Source: an uncultured Eubacteriaceae bacterium (GTDB lineage Bacteria; Bacillota; Clostridia; Lachnospirales; CAG-274). From it: DNA of 44,541 nucleotides. How positions within the stretch are numbered: position 1 is the stretch's first letter; each line of letters opens with the position of its first letter. The notes below the pieces were generated by a model that did no database searches, was not told where the DNA came from, and saw only the letters and a list, made by a program, of their open reading frames with translations. The position numbers were made by a program, and so were the translations under genes. The stretch is taken from positions 1-44,541 of the forward strand of contig CAMTZM010000018.1 of NCBI GenBank assembly GCA_947086655.1, written 5' to 3'. Below, piece by piece: positions 37,505 to 44,541 of the stretch.

Positions 37505-38074
37505 TTGGATTGTACTAAACTTAAAATTATTGACTCTGCTATGGAGTTGATAAAGGAAAAAGGGTATTCATTGACAACTACAAAAGAAATTGCGTTAAAA
37601 GCAGGTATAAACGAATGTACGATATTTAGAAAATTTAATTCAAAAAAGGATATTGTATTAGAAGCAATGAAACTTTCAAAATGGAATCCAAACTTGTCAG
37701 AGAGTGATTTTGCATATATAGGAGATTTAAAAAAAGACTTAATCGGATTTTTAAAAATATATATGCAAAAGGTTACTCCAGAAATGGTTAAATTATCTAT
37801 CGGACTTCGCACACCAGAATTATACGAATATACTGCTGATGGAATCATTAAAGTACCGCAGGTTTTTAAAAATGTTTTAATAAAATACTTTAAAGAAATG
37901 TCTGAAAAAGGAAAACTTAAATACAAAAATACCGAAATATTGGCAATGACTTTTATTTCAATAGCTTTTGGTTTTGTTTTTTTAGACGCTTCTTTTGGAA
38001 ACAAATTAACAGATTTATCAAAAAAAGAATATATTAAAAACAGTGTTACTATTTTTATAGATGGAATAAATTAA
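37505..38074 (+). CDS. TetR/AcrR-family transcriptional regulator
   Basis: 189 residues from a TTG start, GGAGG (37492-37496) 8 bases upstream. The N-terminal DNA-binding helix-turn-helix is KLKIIDSAMELIKEKGYSLTTTKEIALKAGINECTIFRKFNSKKDIV, the classic TetR pattern; the rest is a helical ligand domain. Its promoter and the gap before the next gene each carry a matching palindrome, so self-regulation is likely. Likely inducer: a substrate of the DUF1330/metallo-hydrolase pair downstream. Confidence 0.93.
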   Translation: MDCTKLKIIDSAMELIKEKGYSLTTTKEIALKAGINECTIFRKFNSKKDIVLEAMKLSKWNPNLSESDFAYIGDLKKDLIGFLKIYMQKVTPEMVKLSIGLRTPELYEYTADGIIKVPQVFKNVLIKYFKEMSEKGKLKYKNTEILAMTFISIAFGFVFLDASFGNKLTDLSKKEYIKNSVTIFIDGIN

Positions 38075-38109
38075 TGGCATATTTGATGCCGTTAATTTTT
38101 TATCGTTTG

Positions 38110-38127
38110 TGCAAGTAAATACTTGCA
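38110..38127. promoter_or_regulatory. TetR-type operator 2
   Basis: TGCAAGTAAATACTTGCA, arms of 7 bases perfect around 4, 12 bases before the start region of the DUF1330 gene. Nearly identical to operator 1, and likely bound by the same TetR protein. Confidence 0.75.
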
Positions 38128-38139
38128 GAAGGGAGTAAT

Positions 38140-38433
38140 ATGGTTTATTTTATAGTTTTAGTAAATATAAAAAGTGTAGAGAACAGAAAAGAATATGATG
38201 ATTATATTATTAAAGTAAAGCCTATTATTGAGAAGTACGGAGGAAAATATATTGTAAGAAGTGAAAATATAACAGCTTTATGCGATAAGCTACAAAAACC
38301 CGATAGAATTATCATAATACAATGGGAAGATAAAAAACAGCTTTTAAACTGTTTTAATTCAAAAGAATATATTATGATTAAAAATAAAAGAGAAAACAGT
38401 GTCGAAAGTAAGGCTTTTATAGTGGAGGCATAA
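38140..38433 (+). CDS. DUF1330-like (dimeric alpha/beta-barrel) protein
   Basis: 97 residues, opening MVYFIVLVNIKSVENRKEYDDYI and continuing KYGGKYIVRSENI and RIIIIQWEDKKQLLNCFNSKEY, the ferredoxin-like layout of DUF1330/ABM-type small oxygenase or binding proteins. GGGAG lies before the ATG. The next gene starts 3 bases later. Role probably accessory to the metallo-hydrolase; the ligand is unknown. Confidence 0.78.
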   Translation: MVYFIVLVNIKSVENRKEYDDYIIKVKPIIEKYGGKYIVRSENITALCDKLQKPDRIIIIQWEDKKQLLNCFNSKEYIMIKNKRENSVESKAFIVEA

Positions 38434-38435
38434 AC

Positions 38436-39245
38436 ATGAGAATACATCAAATTAAAATTGATTTTAACATAACAGAACAAATAAAAAGATATGTATATGT
38501 ATACTTAATTGAAAGTAAAAATTTATATCTTATAGACAGTGGTGTATATTGCGGCAAAAAAATTATTGAAAATTATATAATGAATATCGGCAGAAATATA
38601 TCTGAAATTAAAGGTATTTTTTTAACTCACGCTCACCCCGACCATATTGGTACGGCTGCTTATTTTAAGGAAAAAACAAATTGTAAAATATATTCAAGCA
38701 ATGGTGAAAAACTTTGGATTGAAAATATAGATTTACAGTATAAAGAAAGACCAATACCTAATTTTTATAATATTGCTGGAAAATCTGCAAATGTGGATAT
38801 TATTGTAAAAAATAATGACATAATTAAACTTGAAAATGAATTATCAATATATGTAATTAATACATCGGGACATTCTATTGATGAAGTATCATACAGAATT
38901 AACAATGTTATTTTTGTGGGAGATAGTATTCCCGTTAAAGGAGATATACCTATTTATGTAAACAAAGATAACAGTATAAATGCTTTGAAATATTTAAGCA
39001 AAATAAACGATATAAAGTATTGTTATCCTGCGTGGGATAAAACATATACATATAAGCAAATGCTTGAAAAATGTAAAAACGCATTAGAAATAATAGAAAA
39101 TATTGATTGTACAGTAAAAAATGTTATAGCTGAATTTCCAACTATTAATGAGTATGAAATAATAAAAAAAATATGCGTCAGATTAAATTTACCCTCAGAT
39201 AATCCGCTTTTGATAACGACAATACAAAGTCATTTAACTAACTAA
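38436..39245 (+). CDS. Metallo-beta-lactamase-fold hydrolase
   Basis: 269 residues. The metal motif LTHAHPDHIGTAAYF gives HxHxDH; NTSGHSIDEVSY and FVGDSI supply the other ligands (His, Asp). It has no signal peptide. Two-gene unit with the DUF1330 protein under the TetR-type regulator, so it may degrade the compound sensed by the regulator. GGAGG lies 8 bases before the ATG. Hairpin repeat copy C follows the stop. Confidence 0.88.
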   Translation: MRIHQIKIDFNITEQIKRYVYVYLIESKNLYLIDSGVYCGKKIIENYIMNIGRNISEIKGIFLTHAHPDHIGTAAYFKEKTNCKIYSSNGEKLWIENIDLQYKERPIPNFYNIAGKSANVDIIVKNNDIIKLENELSIYVINTSGHSIDEVSYRINNVIFVGDSIPVKGDIPIYVNKDNSINALKYLSKINDIKYCYPAWDKTYTYKQMLEKCKNALEIIENIDCTVKNVIAEFPTINEYEIIKKICVRLNLPSDNPLLITTIQSHLTN

Positions 39246-39249
39246 GTAA

Positions 39250-39298
39250 TCAGAGAACTTACTCTTGTATTCAGTGAGAGTGTAGGTTCTCACTGAAT
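39250..39298 (-). repeat. Intergenic palindromic repeat, copy C
   Basis: ATTCAGTGAGA (39269-39279) pairs with TCTCACTGAAT (39288-39298). On the minus strand the 3' flank GAGTAAGTTCTCTGATTAC is a degenerate second hairpin. It lies between the metallo-hydrolase gene and the minus-strand gene ending at 39408, in opposite orientation to copies A and B. Confidence 0.75.
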
Positions 39299-39407
39299 TG
39301 GTTATTACTTTATATTCTTTATCTGCGTTCATAATTTAAGCATTATCGATATTATTGCACCTAATGATTGATCTCTTAACAAATTTATTTGCTTGTGAAT
39401 ATGTATA

Positions 39408-40148
39408 TTAATTGTGTTTATGTTTTTTAATTATATCCTCAGATGAAAAATCTTCATTGTAAATAAGATTCTCGTCAGCGGCTGTTTTTATGCAGTGTAT
39501 TATCCACCCCTGATATATTATACCAATTGCCATTCCTTTTTTTAATCTTTTATACTGCTTTTTTGACACTGTCATTACAGCCTTGCTTTTGTCTTCCAAT
39601 AAAAGGGTAACAGAATTTCCGTATGATTTATATGTTACCCTTGCCTTAGAGGACTGCATAGGAAATTTAAAAGCATAATCCGCAAATTTTTTCCCGGAAA
39701 GGTATTCACCATTAAAAACAGGAATTTTGTCTGTATCTTTTTTTACACTGTGAACCAGCCAGCCTTGGCACATCAAAATAATGTCATCACCATTATTTAA
39801 ATACTCATGTTGAATAGGTGACATTGTTAATCTGACTTCGATTCCGCTTGGCAAGCGAAAAATGCCAAAATAGCAGTGTCGGTGGGTGAGTTGAGATGAT
39901 TTTTTTACCAATTTTGCTTTAATAATTTTTACAGGTTTTTTCAGTACATTATTATTGTAGTCTCTGTAATCGGAAATGGGAAACCATATTACCAAAACAA
40001 AACAGAGAATAGTAAAAAATATCGGACCGTATATATGTTCATTAAATTCCGACTTAAGCGCCCAAAAAAGGAATGGCAAGATAACAAGCCAGTAAATAAA
40101 TATTTCAACAAATTTTTCTTTTTTTAAATCATACTTTGCTTTTTTCAT
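39408..40148 (-). CDS. Membrane protein with duplicated beta domain
   Basis: 246 residues from the ATG at 40148, chosen because GAAGAAGG lies 8 bases upstream (an in-frame TTG at 40166 overlaps the NUDIX stop). Two N-terminal membrane helices (FVEIFIYWLVILPFLFWAL; YGPIFFTILCFVLVIWF) are followed by two copies of a beta-rich unit, one ending GDDIILMCQGWLVHSVK and the other MAIGIIYQGWIIHCIK. The repeated QGW[LI][VI]H motif shows an internal duplication. No enzyme motifs. Downstream of the NUDIX gene on the same strand. Function unknown. Confidence 0.7.
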   Translation of the reverse strand: MKKAKYDLKKEKFVEIFIYWLVILPFLFWALKSEFNEHIYGPIFFTILCFVLVIWFPISDYRDYNNNVLKKPVKIIKAKLVKKSSQLTHRHCYFGIFRLPSGIEVRLTMSPIQHEYLNNGDDIILMCQGWLVHSVKKDTDKIPVFNGEYLSGKKFADYAFKFPMQSSKARVTYKSYGNSVTLLLEDKSKAVMTVSKKQYKRLKKGMAIGIIYQGWIIHCIKTAADENLIYNEDFSSEDIIKKHKHN

Positions 40149-40162
40149 ACCAAATACCTTCT

Positions 40163-40675
40163 TCAAACTTCAATTTTAGTATATGCATAAACATTATTTT
40201 TCATATGTTTAATATGTACAATTTCGTTATGCGGCTTACTCAAATAATCTTTTAGAAAAGATGGAAAAGCTTTGTATTTATCTAAATCTTTAATGGGTAT
40301 CCAATACATTTCTTCTTTTACGCCAAAAACATAGCTGCTGCTATTTAATTCTTGTGTTCTCCTCGGTTTCATTAAATAGTATAATTCTATTTCGTGACAA
40401 TGCAGTCCGTCTAATGTTCCTCCTTTACCGTAAAAAAAGTTTTCGTGTATAACTGCTAATCTTTCTATTTCATAATGAACGCCTGTTTCCTCATATACTT
40501 CTCGAACAACGGCGTCTTTGGCGGTTTCACCTATAAAAACGCCCCCGCCTATTGAGTAGTAGTAATCTTCAAGTTCGTTTCCTGCTAATAATATGCATTC
40601 GTTCTCAATAATAATTGCCGCTGCACGATACCTAAACCGATTATTTTCTTTTTTAAAACAGCAATCAAACGGCAT
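40163..40675 (-). CDS. NUDIX hydrolase
   Basis: 170 residues from the ATG at 40675 (GAGGTG 6 bases upstream; an in-frame GTG overlaps that site). The Nudix box GGGVFIGETAKDAVVREVYEETG fits GX5EX7REUXEEXGU. It hydrolyses nucleoside diphosphate derivatives, perhaps oxidised nucleotides. Followed 15 bases later by the duplicated-domain membrane protein. Confidence 0.92.
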   Translation of the reverse strand: MPFDCCFKKENNRFRYRAAAIIIENECILLAGNELEDYYYSIGGGVFIGETAKDAVVREVYEETGVHYEIERLAVIHENFFYGKGGTLDGLHCHEIELYYLMKPRRTQELNSSSYVFGVKEEMYWIPIKDLDKYKAFPSFLKDYLSKPHNEIVHIKHMKNNVYAYTKIEV

Positions 40676-40714
40676 TTCTTTCACCTCACTTGACTTTAGA
40701 TAAATCAGAATTTG

Positions 40715-41281
40715 TTAATATAGGTTTCCATAAGTATTTTTTGCTTGTTTTGTATACTTATTAACAAATGAAGATTTTTTATTGGTATACATATCTCTGT
40801 TATGCTCATATTGATGCCATAATCTCAGTTTTAAATATTCATATTCTTTTGCAATTTGTGGATAATCATTAAGATAATCTCTAAAATACAATTCATCATT
40901 ATCTCCTTTGTATCGAAGATGTAAGTGATAAACCTTTTTTGCAAATCCGTTTACAGTATAACCATAGTTAAATGACATTCTGTTTTTAGTTTCTGACATT
41001 TTAATAAAACCACTATTTACAATATTTTGCGCAGAAAACTCTATATTTTCATTGGTATCAATTTCAACAAGAATATCAATTATCGGTTTTGCCCATATAC
41101 CTTTAACAGCGGTACTTCCAATATGACTTATTCTTATTATACTATAATCTGACAATTTTTCTTTTAGCAGAAATTCCATTTCTTTATAATCATCTTCCCA
41201 TCTATAATTATGTTCAGTTAGAAAAATAGGAAATAATTGCCACAATTCTTTCAAGTTCATTTCTGATAACTTTTTACACAT
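40715..41281 (-). CDS. GrpB-family (UPF0157) protein
   Basis: 188 residues from the ATG at 41281 (GGAAGTGA upstream; the longer TTG start runs over that site). It shows the nucleotidyltransferase-like signature ISHIGSTAVKGIWAKPIIDILVE, the GrpB hallmark, then VYHLHLRYKGDNDELYFRDYLNDYP. GrpB-fused enzymes act with CoaE in some bacteria, but stand-alone members have no proven activity. Hairpin repeat copy D lies just upstream. Confidence 0.9.
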   Translation of the reverse strand: MCKKLSEMNLKELWQLFPIFLTEHNYRWEDDYKEMEFLLKEKLSDYSIIRISHIGSTAVKGIWAKPIIDILVEIDTNENIEFSAQNIVNSGFIKMSETKNRMSFNYGYTVNGFAKKVYHLHLRYKGDNDELYFRDYLNDYPQIAKEYEYLKLRLWHQYEHNRDMYTNKKSSFVNKYTKQAKNTYGNLY

Positions 41282-41311
41282 ATTTTCACTTCCATAAATC
41301 AAATTTTAGTC

Positions 41312-41372
41312 AAGACTACGAAAATATTCGACTTTTATATTCAGTGAGAGCTTAAAATCCCACTGAATATAA
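41312..41372 (-). repeat. Intergenic palindromic repeat, copy D
   Basis: TTATATTCAGTG (41335-41346) pairs with CACTGAATATAA (41361-41372). On the minus strand it is followed by CGAATATTTTCG (a CGAA/TTCG hairpin) exactly as in copy A. It lies between the GrpB-like gene and the GNAT gene. Confidence 0.8.
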
Positions 41373-41420
41373 GAATAATTACTCCCTTAAAATAGCGGTG
41401 GATTTCATTCGTCAGTTAAA

Positions 41421-41855
41421 TTATATCCATTGTATAAATGCTGTTTTATCTTTGCTGTTATAACCTGCTTTTCTATAAAAATTTAAAGTGCTGTTTTGTT
41501 TAGAACCTGTCATTAGCATTAATTTGTAGCAATTTTCTTTTATTGCAATTTCTTTTGCATAGTTAAGACATTTTGTAGCAAATCCTTTTCTACGATATTT
41601 CTTGTCAGTAATTACATTTTCAACAAAAGCATATGACTGCTGGTTGTGGGTAAGATTAGGAATTATAACACAAACACATGATGATACAATTTTTTCACCT
41701 TCTTCCGCTATTATTATATGATAATTTTTATCTTGAATAATTTTATCCCAAAGTTCCATAAGCTCAGAAGTATTTTTCGGCATAGGATTATTATGTAATT
41801 GTGTATATAATTTCATTAAGCTATCAAAATCATTTTTATTTATTTCTCTTATCAT
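41421..41855 (-). CDS. GNAT N-acetyltransferase
   Basis: 144 residues. It opens MIREINKNDFDSLMKLYTQLHN, has VENVITDKKYRRKGFATKCLNYAKEIAIKENCYKLMLMTGSKQ (acetyl-CoA loop R-R-K-G-x-A) and ends NFYRKAGYNSKDKTAF, the normal GNAT order. A GAGAGATG site precedes the ATG. Substrate unknown. Confidence 0.9.
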   Translation of the reverse strand: MIREINKNDFDSLMKLYTQLHNNPMPKNTSELMELWDKIIQDKNYHIIIAEEGEKIVSSCVCVIIPNLTHNQQSYAFVENVITDKKYRRKGFATKCLNYAKEIAIKENCYKLMLMTGSKQNSTLNFYRKAGYNSKDKTAFIQWI

Positions 41856-42170
41856 AAATAATCATCTCTCTAAAGTAATTTTAATTCCTACAAACTTTGT
41901 TCTTATTTTATTAATTTTTTTTGCTTTTTGATATGCTAAATTTAAAAATTGTTGTTTACCATTACTTAACAAATTAGATTTTATCTCTTTATATTGAATT
42001 ATTATATTAATATTAACATATTTTAAAATAATTATCAATTAACGAATATAAAACCTTTATATGTTGAAAAAGGCAGCTATTTTAATTACAGATTCTTTCT
42101 CATTAGTTGGGTATTCTTAAAATTCGGATTTTTGATTTTATATTATTAAAATACAGCAATATTTAATAAG
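41856..42170. other. AT-rich intergenic region, nothing recognised
   Basis: About 315 bases with no supported ORF or stable hairpin. It contains the promoter region of the GNAT gene reading left and the 5' side of the IS256 fossil. Confidence 0.4.
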
Positions 42171-42554
42171 CTGAAAAATTACGGAGTAAAATATATTTTA
42201 AAGAAAGTATATGGAGCAGTGAATAAAGAAACGGCATTGTTTGCTTTGAAAGAGTTCAAAGAAAAATATCTTCAGATATATAAAATGTGGTAAAATAATT
42301 GGAATGATTTATGCGAATCTTTAAAATACTATGAAGAAATGCGTCGTTTGATATATATAACAAATGCGGCTGAGGGTTTTGATAGAATGTTCAGAAAATA
42401 TACAAAAACGAAAACCAATTTTTCGGGAGACGATTCACTTAGTAAATCAATTTATATCTCAGTAAAAGAAATAAGCAAAAAATGGTATAATTCTGTAATA
42501 GATTTTAGAAATTATGCCATTTACACACTTTATGAAACATTCTCTAATAGATAA
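42171..42554 (+). pseudogene. IS256-family (mutator) transposase, C-terminal fragment
   Basis: One frame with a single TAA reads VYGAVNKETALFALKEF, KYLQIYKMW(stop)NNWNDL, then MRRLIYITNAAEGFDRMFRK, the NAIEGxxRxxRK motif of IS256 transposases, and KEISKKWYNSVIDFRNYAIYTL at the end. The N-terminal half and inverted repeats are missing. Inactive. Confidence 0.82.
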
Positions 42555-42558
42555 ATAA

Positions 42559-42605
42559 AAAAAGCCAATAATTAAATAGATACCTAATTACTGGCTTTTT
42601 ATTTT
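42559..42605. terminator. Bidirectional terminator
   Basis: AAAAAGCCA (42559-42567) pairs with TGGCTTTTT (42592-42600), with inner TAATTA/TAATTA pairing and flanking A/T tracts. It ends the minus-strand BlaI/M56/peptide operon. Confidence 0.8.
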
Positions 42606-42653
42606 TAATAAAATAATAATATGACATTATAGTAATTCTATCACTATAAATAA

Positions 42654-42911
42654 TTAAGCCTTACTCCAATAGTTATCAATCCATCTGTTATATGTATATG
42701 ACCAAAGTCTTTTATACTTTACACCATTAATATATTTATACTTATATCCTGTTTTTTCAGCATATGGTACCGCTGTATTATCTTGAATATTTAAAACAAC
42801 AATATCTTGAGAAATACTTTGTTCAGTATTTGCAAATATATTTATTGTAAGCATACCAGAAAAAACACATACTGTCATAATATTTAATATAAATTTTTTA
42901 TAAATATTCAT
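42654..42911 (-). CDS. Small secreted peptide downstream of an M56 protease
   Basis: 85 residues. A signal peptide (about residues 1-28: NIYKKFILN, hydrophobic core, NIFANT) precedes a mature peptide of some 57 residues ending GYKYKYINGVKYKRLWSYTY and NRWIDNYWSKA, strongly basic-aromatic. The start overlaps the M56 gene stop by four bases (ATGA), so both are translated together. Aromatic-basic tails of this kind could bind wall or lipid. It may be the substrate or signal of the protease encoded upstream. No family name is known to me. Confidence 0.75.
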   Translation of the reverse strand: MNIYKKFILNIMTVCVFSGMLTINIFANTEQSISQDIVVLNIQDNTAVPYAEKTGYKYKYINGVKYKRLWSYTYNRWIDNYWSKA

Positions 42912-44062
42912 TGATTTTCCTCCATAATCCTTAAATAAGTAAAATTTCTTTCTATTTCTTCCAAAGATGTTATTTGTACGAAATCACCATTATTGTCATA
43001 TATCGTATAATTGTTTTTGTCTTTTACAATATAATAATCCTCGGTTATAACAGGAGCACCGTCATTATAATCTTCTTTTGTAGGTTCGCTATATGGTTGA
43101 ATAACAAACATATAAGAAATTAAAAATAGTAATATTAATATTAAAATAACAATTCTATTTTTTAATGTTTGTTTTTCTGTATATCTTCTTTCCCCAAGCA
43201 TAAGGAAACGCTGTTCTATAACACTTTTATTATCATTCATGACCAGTCCTAATGCTGCTGAATACAATTTGTTTTGCTTAATATGATTATTTTTGACAAC
43301 TTTAACAATGCCTTCTAAATAACATATTATTTCCTGTTCATTCAATAAAGCGCTTAGTTTTTTGTCAGCGTGAAATTCAAGTATATTATCAACTTCATTA
43401 CTAAATAAATACACTAAAGGATTCCACCAAAATAAAATTTTTATAAATTCTATAATTAATTTTAGGATTATATGTTTGCATTTACAATGTGTTATCTCAT
43501 GAATAAATATTCCTCTGATTTCGTCATAAGTAAAATCTATTTGAGGTAATATAATAATAGGTTTAAAATATCCCAATACAGCAGGTGATTTTATTTTTTT
43601 ATGTACAATAATTTTTATTTCTCTTCTAAAATTTGTAAACCTCTGTACATCAAACAAAATTTTATTTATATCACTATTAATCGTCTTTGGTAAAGAATTA
43701 AAAAATTTATATGTTTTAAAAGAATTAGAAAGACTCTTATAAGCAAATACTATTGACCCTAATAGTGAAAACATAATAAAAATATGACCTACATAAAAAT
43801 TAAATGCTGTATTTATATTCAAAATACGATATTTTAATATACTTTGAATTGCTGTCATTATATTTGTCGAATCAATACTTAATGTAAATGGTAATTCAAA
43901 AATAACAAATATTTTTAATATACACAAAACAATAAGTGTTAATAACGTATATATAGAAAAATATTTATAGAATGCACGTTTTTTTCTTAATAGTATTGTA
44001 ATAACCATAAAAAAATTAAACCAAACGAATGATGTAAATATAACATATATGTTTATGCCCAT
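42908..44062 (-). CDS. BlaR1/MecR1-like M56 membrane metalloprotease without sensor domain
   Basis: 384 residues. Three N-terminal membrane helices precede the cytoplasmic protease loop with FIHEITHCKCKH (zinc HExxH near residue 188) and the downstream EFHADKK acid motif; a last helix (ILILILLFLISYMFVI) is followed by only about 55 outer residues. True BlaR1 proteins carry a beta-lactam-binding domain of about 250 residues there, which is absent. In BlaR1 systems ligand binding triggers cleavage of the BlaI repressor; here BlaI is encoded 2 bases upstream, so that link is likely, but the signal must differ. Confidence 0.88.
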   Translation of the reverse strand: MGINIYVIFTSFVWFNFFMVITILLRKKRAFYKYFSIYTLLTLIVLCILKIFVIFELPFTLSIDSTNIMTAIQSILKYRILNINTAFNFYVGHIFIMFSLLGSIVFAYKSLSNSFKTYKFFNSLPKTINSDINKILFDVQRFTNFRREIKIIVHKKIKSPAVLGYFKPIIILPQIDFTYDEIRGIFIHEITHCKCKHIILKLIIEFIKILFWWNPLVYLFSNEVDNILEFHADKKLSALLNEQEIICYLEGIVKVVKNNHIKQNKLYSAALGLVMNDNKSVIEQRFLMLGERRYTEKQTLKNRIVILILILLFLISYMFVIQPYSEPTKEDYNDGAPVITEDYYIVKDKNNYTIYDNNGDFVQITSLEEIERNFTYLRIMEENQ

Positions 44063-44064
44063 AC

Positions 44065-44460
44065 TTATTTTTCCTTGAATTTTTTTATTAAATCCATTAA
44101 AACTTCAGGCAGTTTATTATCATCATTCTTATTTTCTACTAAAGCAGATAAAATAAATGGAATTTTTTTATCATGGTTATAATATTTATCAAACTGCATT
44201 ACCGCATATTCGTCAGATGAAATTGTAGGTTTAAACAATCGTGCGTTAGATTTATAGACTTTGACAATATCTGCCACCTCTATTGCCTTTTTTGATTCAA
44301 GCTTTTTTATAATACCTTGAATAGATTTATCAGCCCACTCACAATTAATTTCGCCCGCAATTTCTTTTGCGGATAATGGTTTATCAGAGTTCCAAAGTAT
44401 TCGCATAACTTTTTCTTCTTTTTCACTCAAATAAAAAGAAATATTTTTTTTATCAGCCAC
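44065..44460 (-). CDS. BlaI/MecI/CopY-family transcriptional repressor
   Basis: 131 residues from the GTG at 44460, chosen because GGGGTGA lies 5 bases upstream; longer in-frame starts have no site. The winged helix covers LSEKEEKVMRILWNSDKPLSAKEIAGEINCEWADKSIQGIIKKLESKKAI; the C-terminal part is the dimerisation and protease-target region. First gene of the three-gene operon, with the M56 protease 2 bases on. It probably represses its own promoter. Confidence 0.92.
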   Translation of the reverse strand: MADKKNISFYLSEKEEKVMRILWNSDKPLSAKEIAGEINCEWADKSIQGIIKKLESKKAIEVADIVKVYKSNARLFKPTISSDEYAVMQFDKYYNHDKKIPFILSALVENKNDDNKLPEVLMDLIKKFKEK

Positions 44461-44490
44461 TTTTATCACCCCTATATATATTATAATAGA

Positions 44491-44536
44491 CTTGTGCAAA
44501 ACTCTGAAATCAGTATAAAATCAATATTTACACAAG
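44491..44536. promoter_or_regulatory. Inverted repeat upstream of the blaI-like gene
   Basis: CTTGTGCAAA (44491-44500) is complementary in 9 of 10 bases to TTTACACAAG (44527-44536), 30 bases before the start and beside a minus-strand TATAAT (near 44480). It could be a repressor site or the end of an insertion sequence cut by the window edge. Confidence 0.4.
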
Positions 44537-44541
44537 GCAAA

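Noticed and set aside
37498..38004. 168-codon minus-strand ORF opposite the tetR gene
   Set aside because: The plus frame has a clear TetR helix-turn-helix, ribosome site, promoter and operator; the minus frame has none.
42908..44062. Calling the M56 gene a beta-lactam sensor (blaR1)
   Set aside because: The outer penicillin-binding domain is absent; only about 55 residues follow the last membrane helix.

Overview
The window comes from a very AT-rich, low-GC Gram-positive, probably an anaerobic spore-forming member of the Clostridia. The signs are strong AGGAGG-type ribosome sites, TTG and GTG starts, a YunB-type sporulation protein, an SpsF-type cytidylyltransferase, S-layer-homology surface proteins, the PFL/ACT pair common in Firmicutes, and KtrAB potassium uptake. 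The species cannot be named from this sequence. No rRNA, tRNA or CRISPR array was seen.

Layout. 0-5.5 kb: a TolC-like protein, a large class A penicillin-binding protein and YunB. 5.6-9.4 kb: a tight four-gene operon (FkbH-like HAD enzyme, GNAT-like protein, acyl carrier protein, SpsF-type cytidylyltransferase) that looks like a carrier-protein-dependent surface-glycan or small-metabolite module. 9.5-12.7 kb: an esterase and an HxlR regulator divergent from a stand-alone adenylation enzyme plus GNAT, with operator-like repeats between. 12.8-20.5 kb: housekeeping genes on the minus strand: AI-2E family permease with PepD dipeptidase, PFL-like protein with its ACT partner, and a complete pantothenate operon panG-panB-panC-panD. 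21.2-27.3 kb: three successive secreted or surface proteins carrying copper-amine-oxidase-N-like 'stalk' domains; the third is an acetamidase/formamidase.

27.3-37.4 kb is a gene graveyard around a conserved core. An IS30-like element at 28.0-29.0 kb and the inverted left end of a second copy at 34.8-35.2 kb bracket ktrB-ktrA, an rRNA methyltransferase, comEB (dCMP deaminase) and a GNAT. Around these lie fossils of an ASCH-domain protein, a DUF4417 protein, a polymorphic-toxin-like tail with an intact immunity-like gene, a DUF6870-like protein, a membrane coiled-coil protein, an ABC-2 permease and an ABC-three-component-like defence protein. A cytoplasmic Cu/Zn superoxide dismutase family gene survives among them.

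37.4-44.5 kb: a TetR regulator with matching operators in front of itself and of its DUF1330/metallo-beta-lactamase-fold neighbours; a run of small stress or repair genes (NUDIX, GrpB-like, GNAT); an IS256 fossil; and a BlaI / M56 protease / small secreted peptide operon. The protease lacks the beta-lactam sensor domain, so the operon may be an uncharacterised envelope-sensing circuit.

A palindromic intergenic repeat of about 60 bp, with a conserved second small hairpin, occurs four times (17.4, 29.8, 39.3 and 41.3 kb) and is not explained by any gene.
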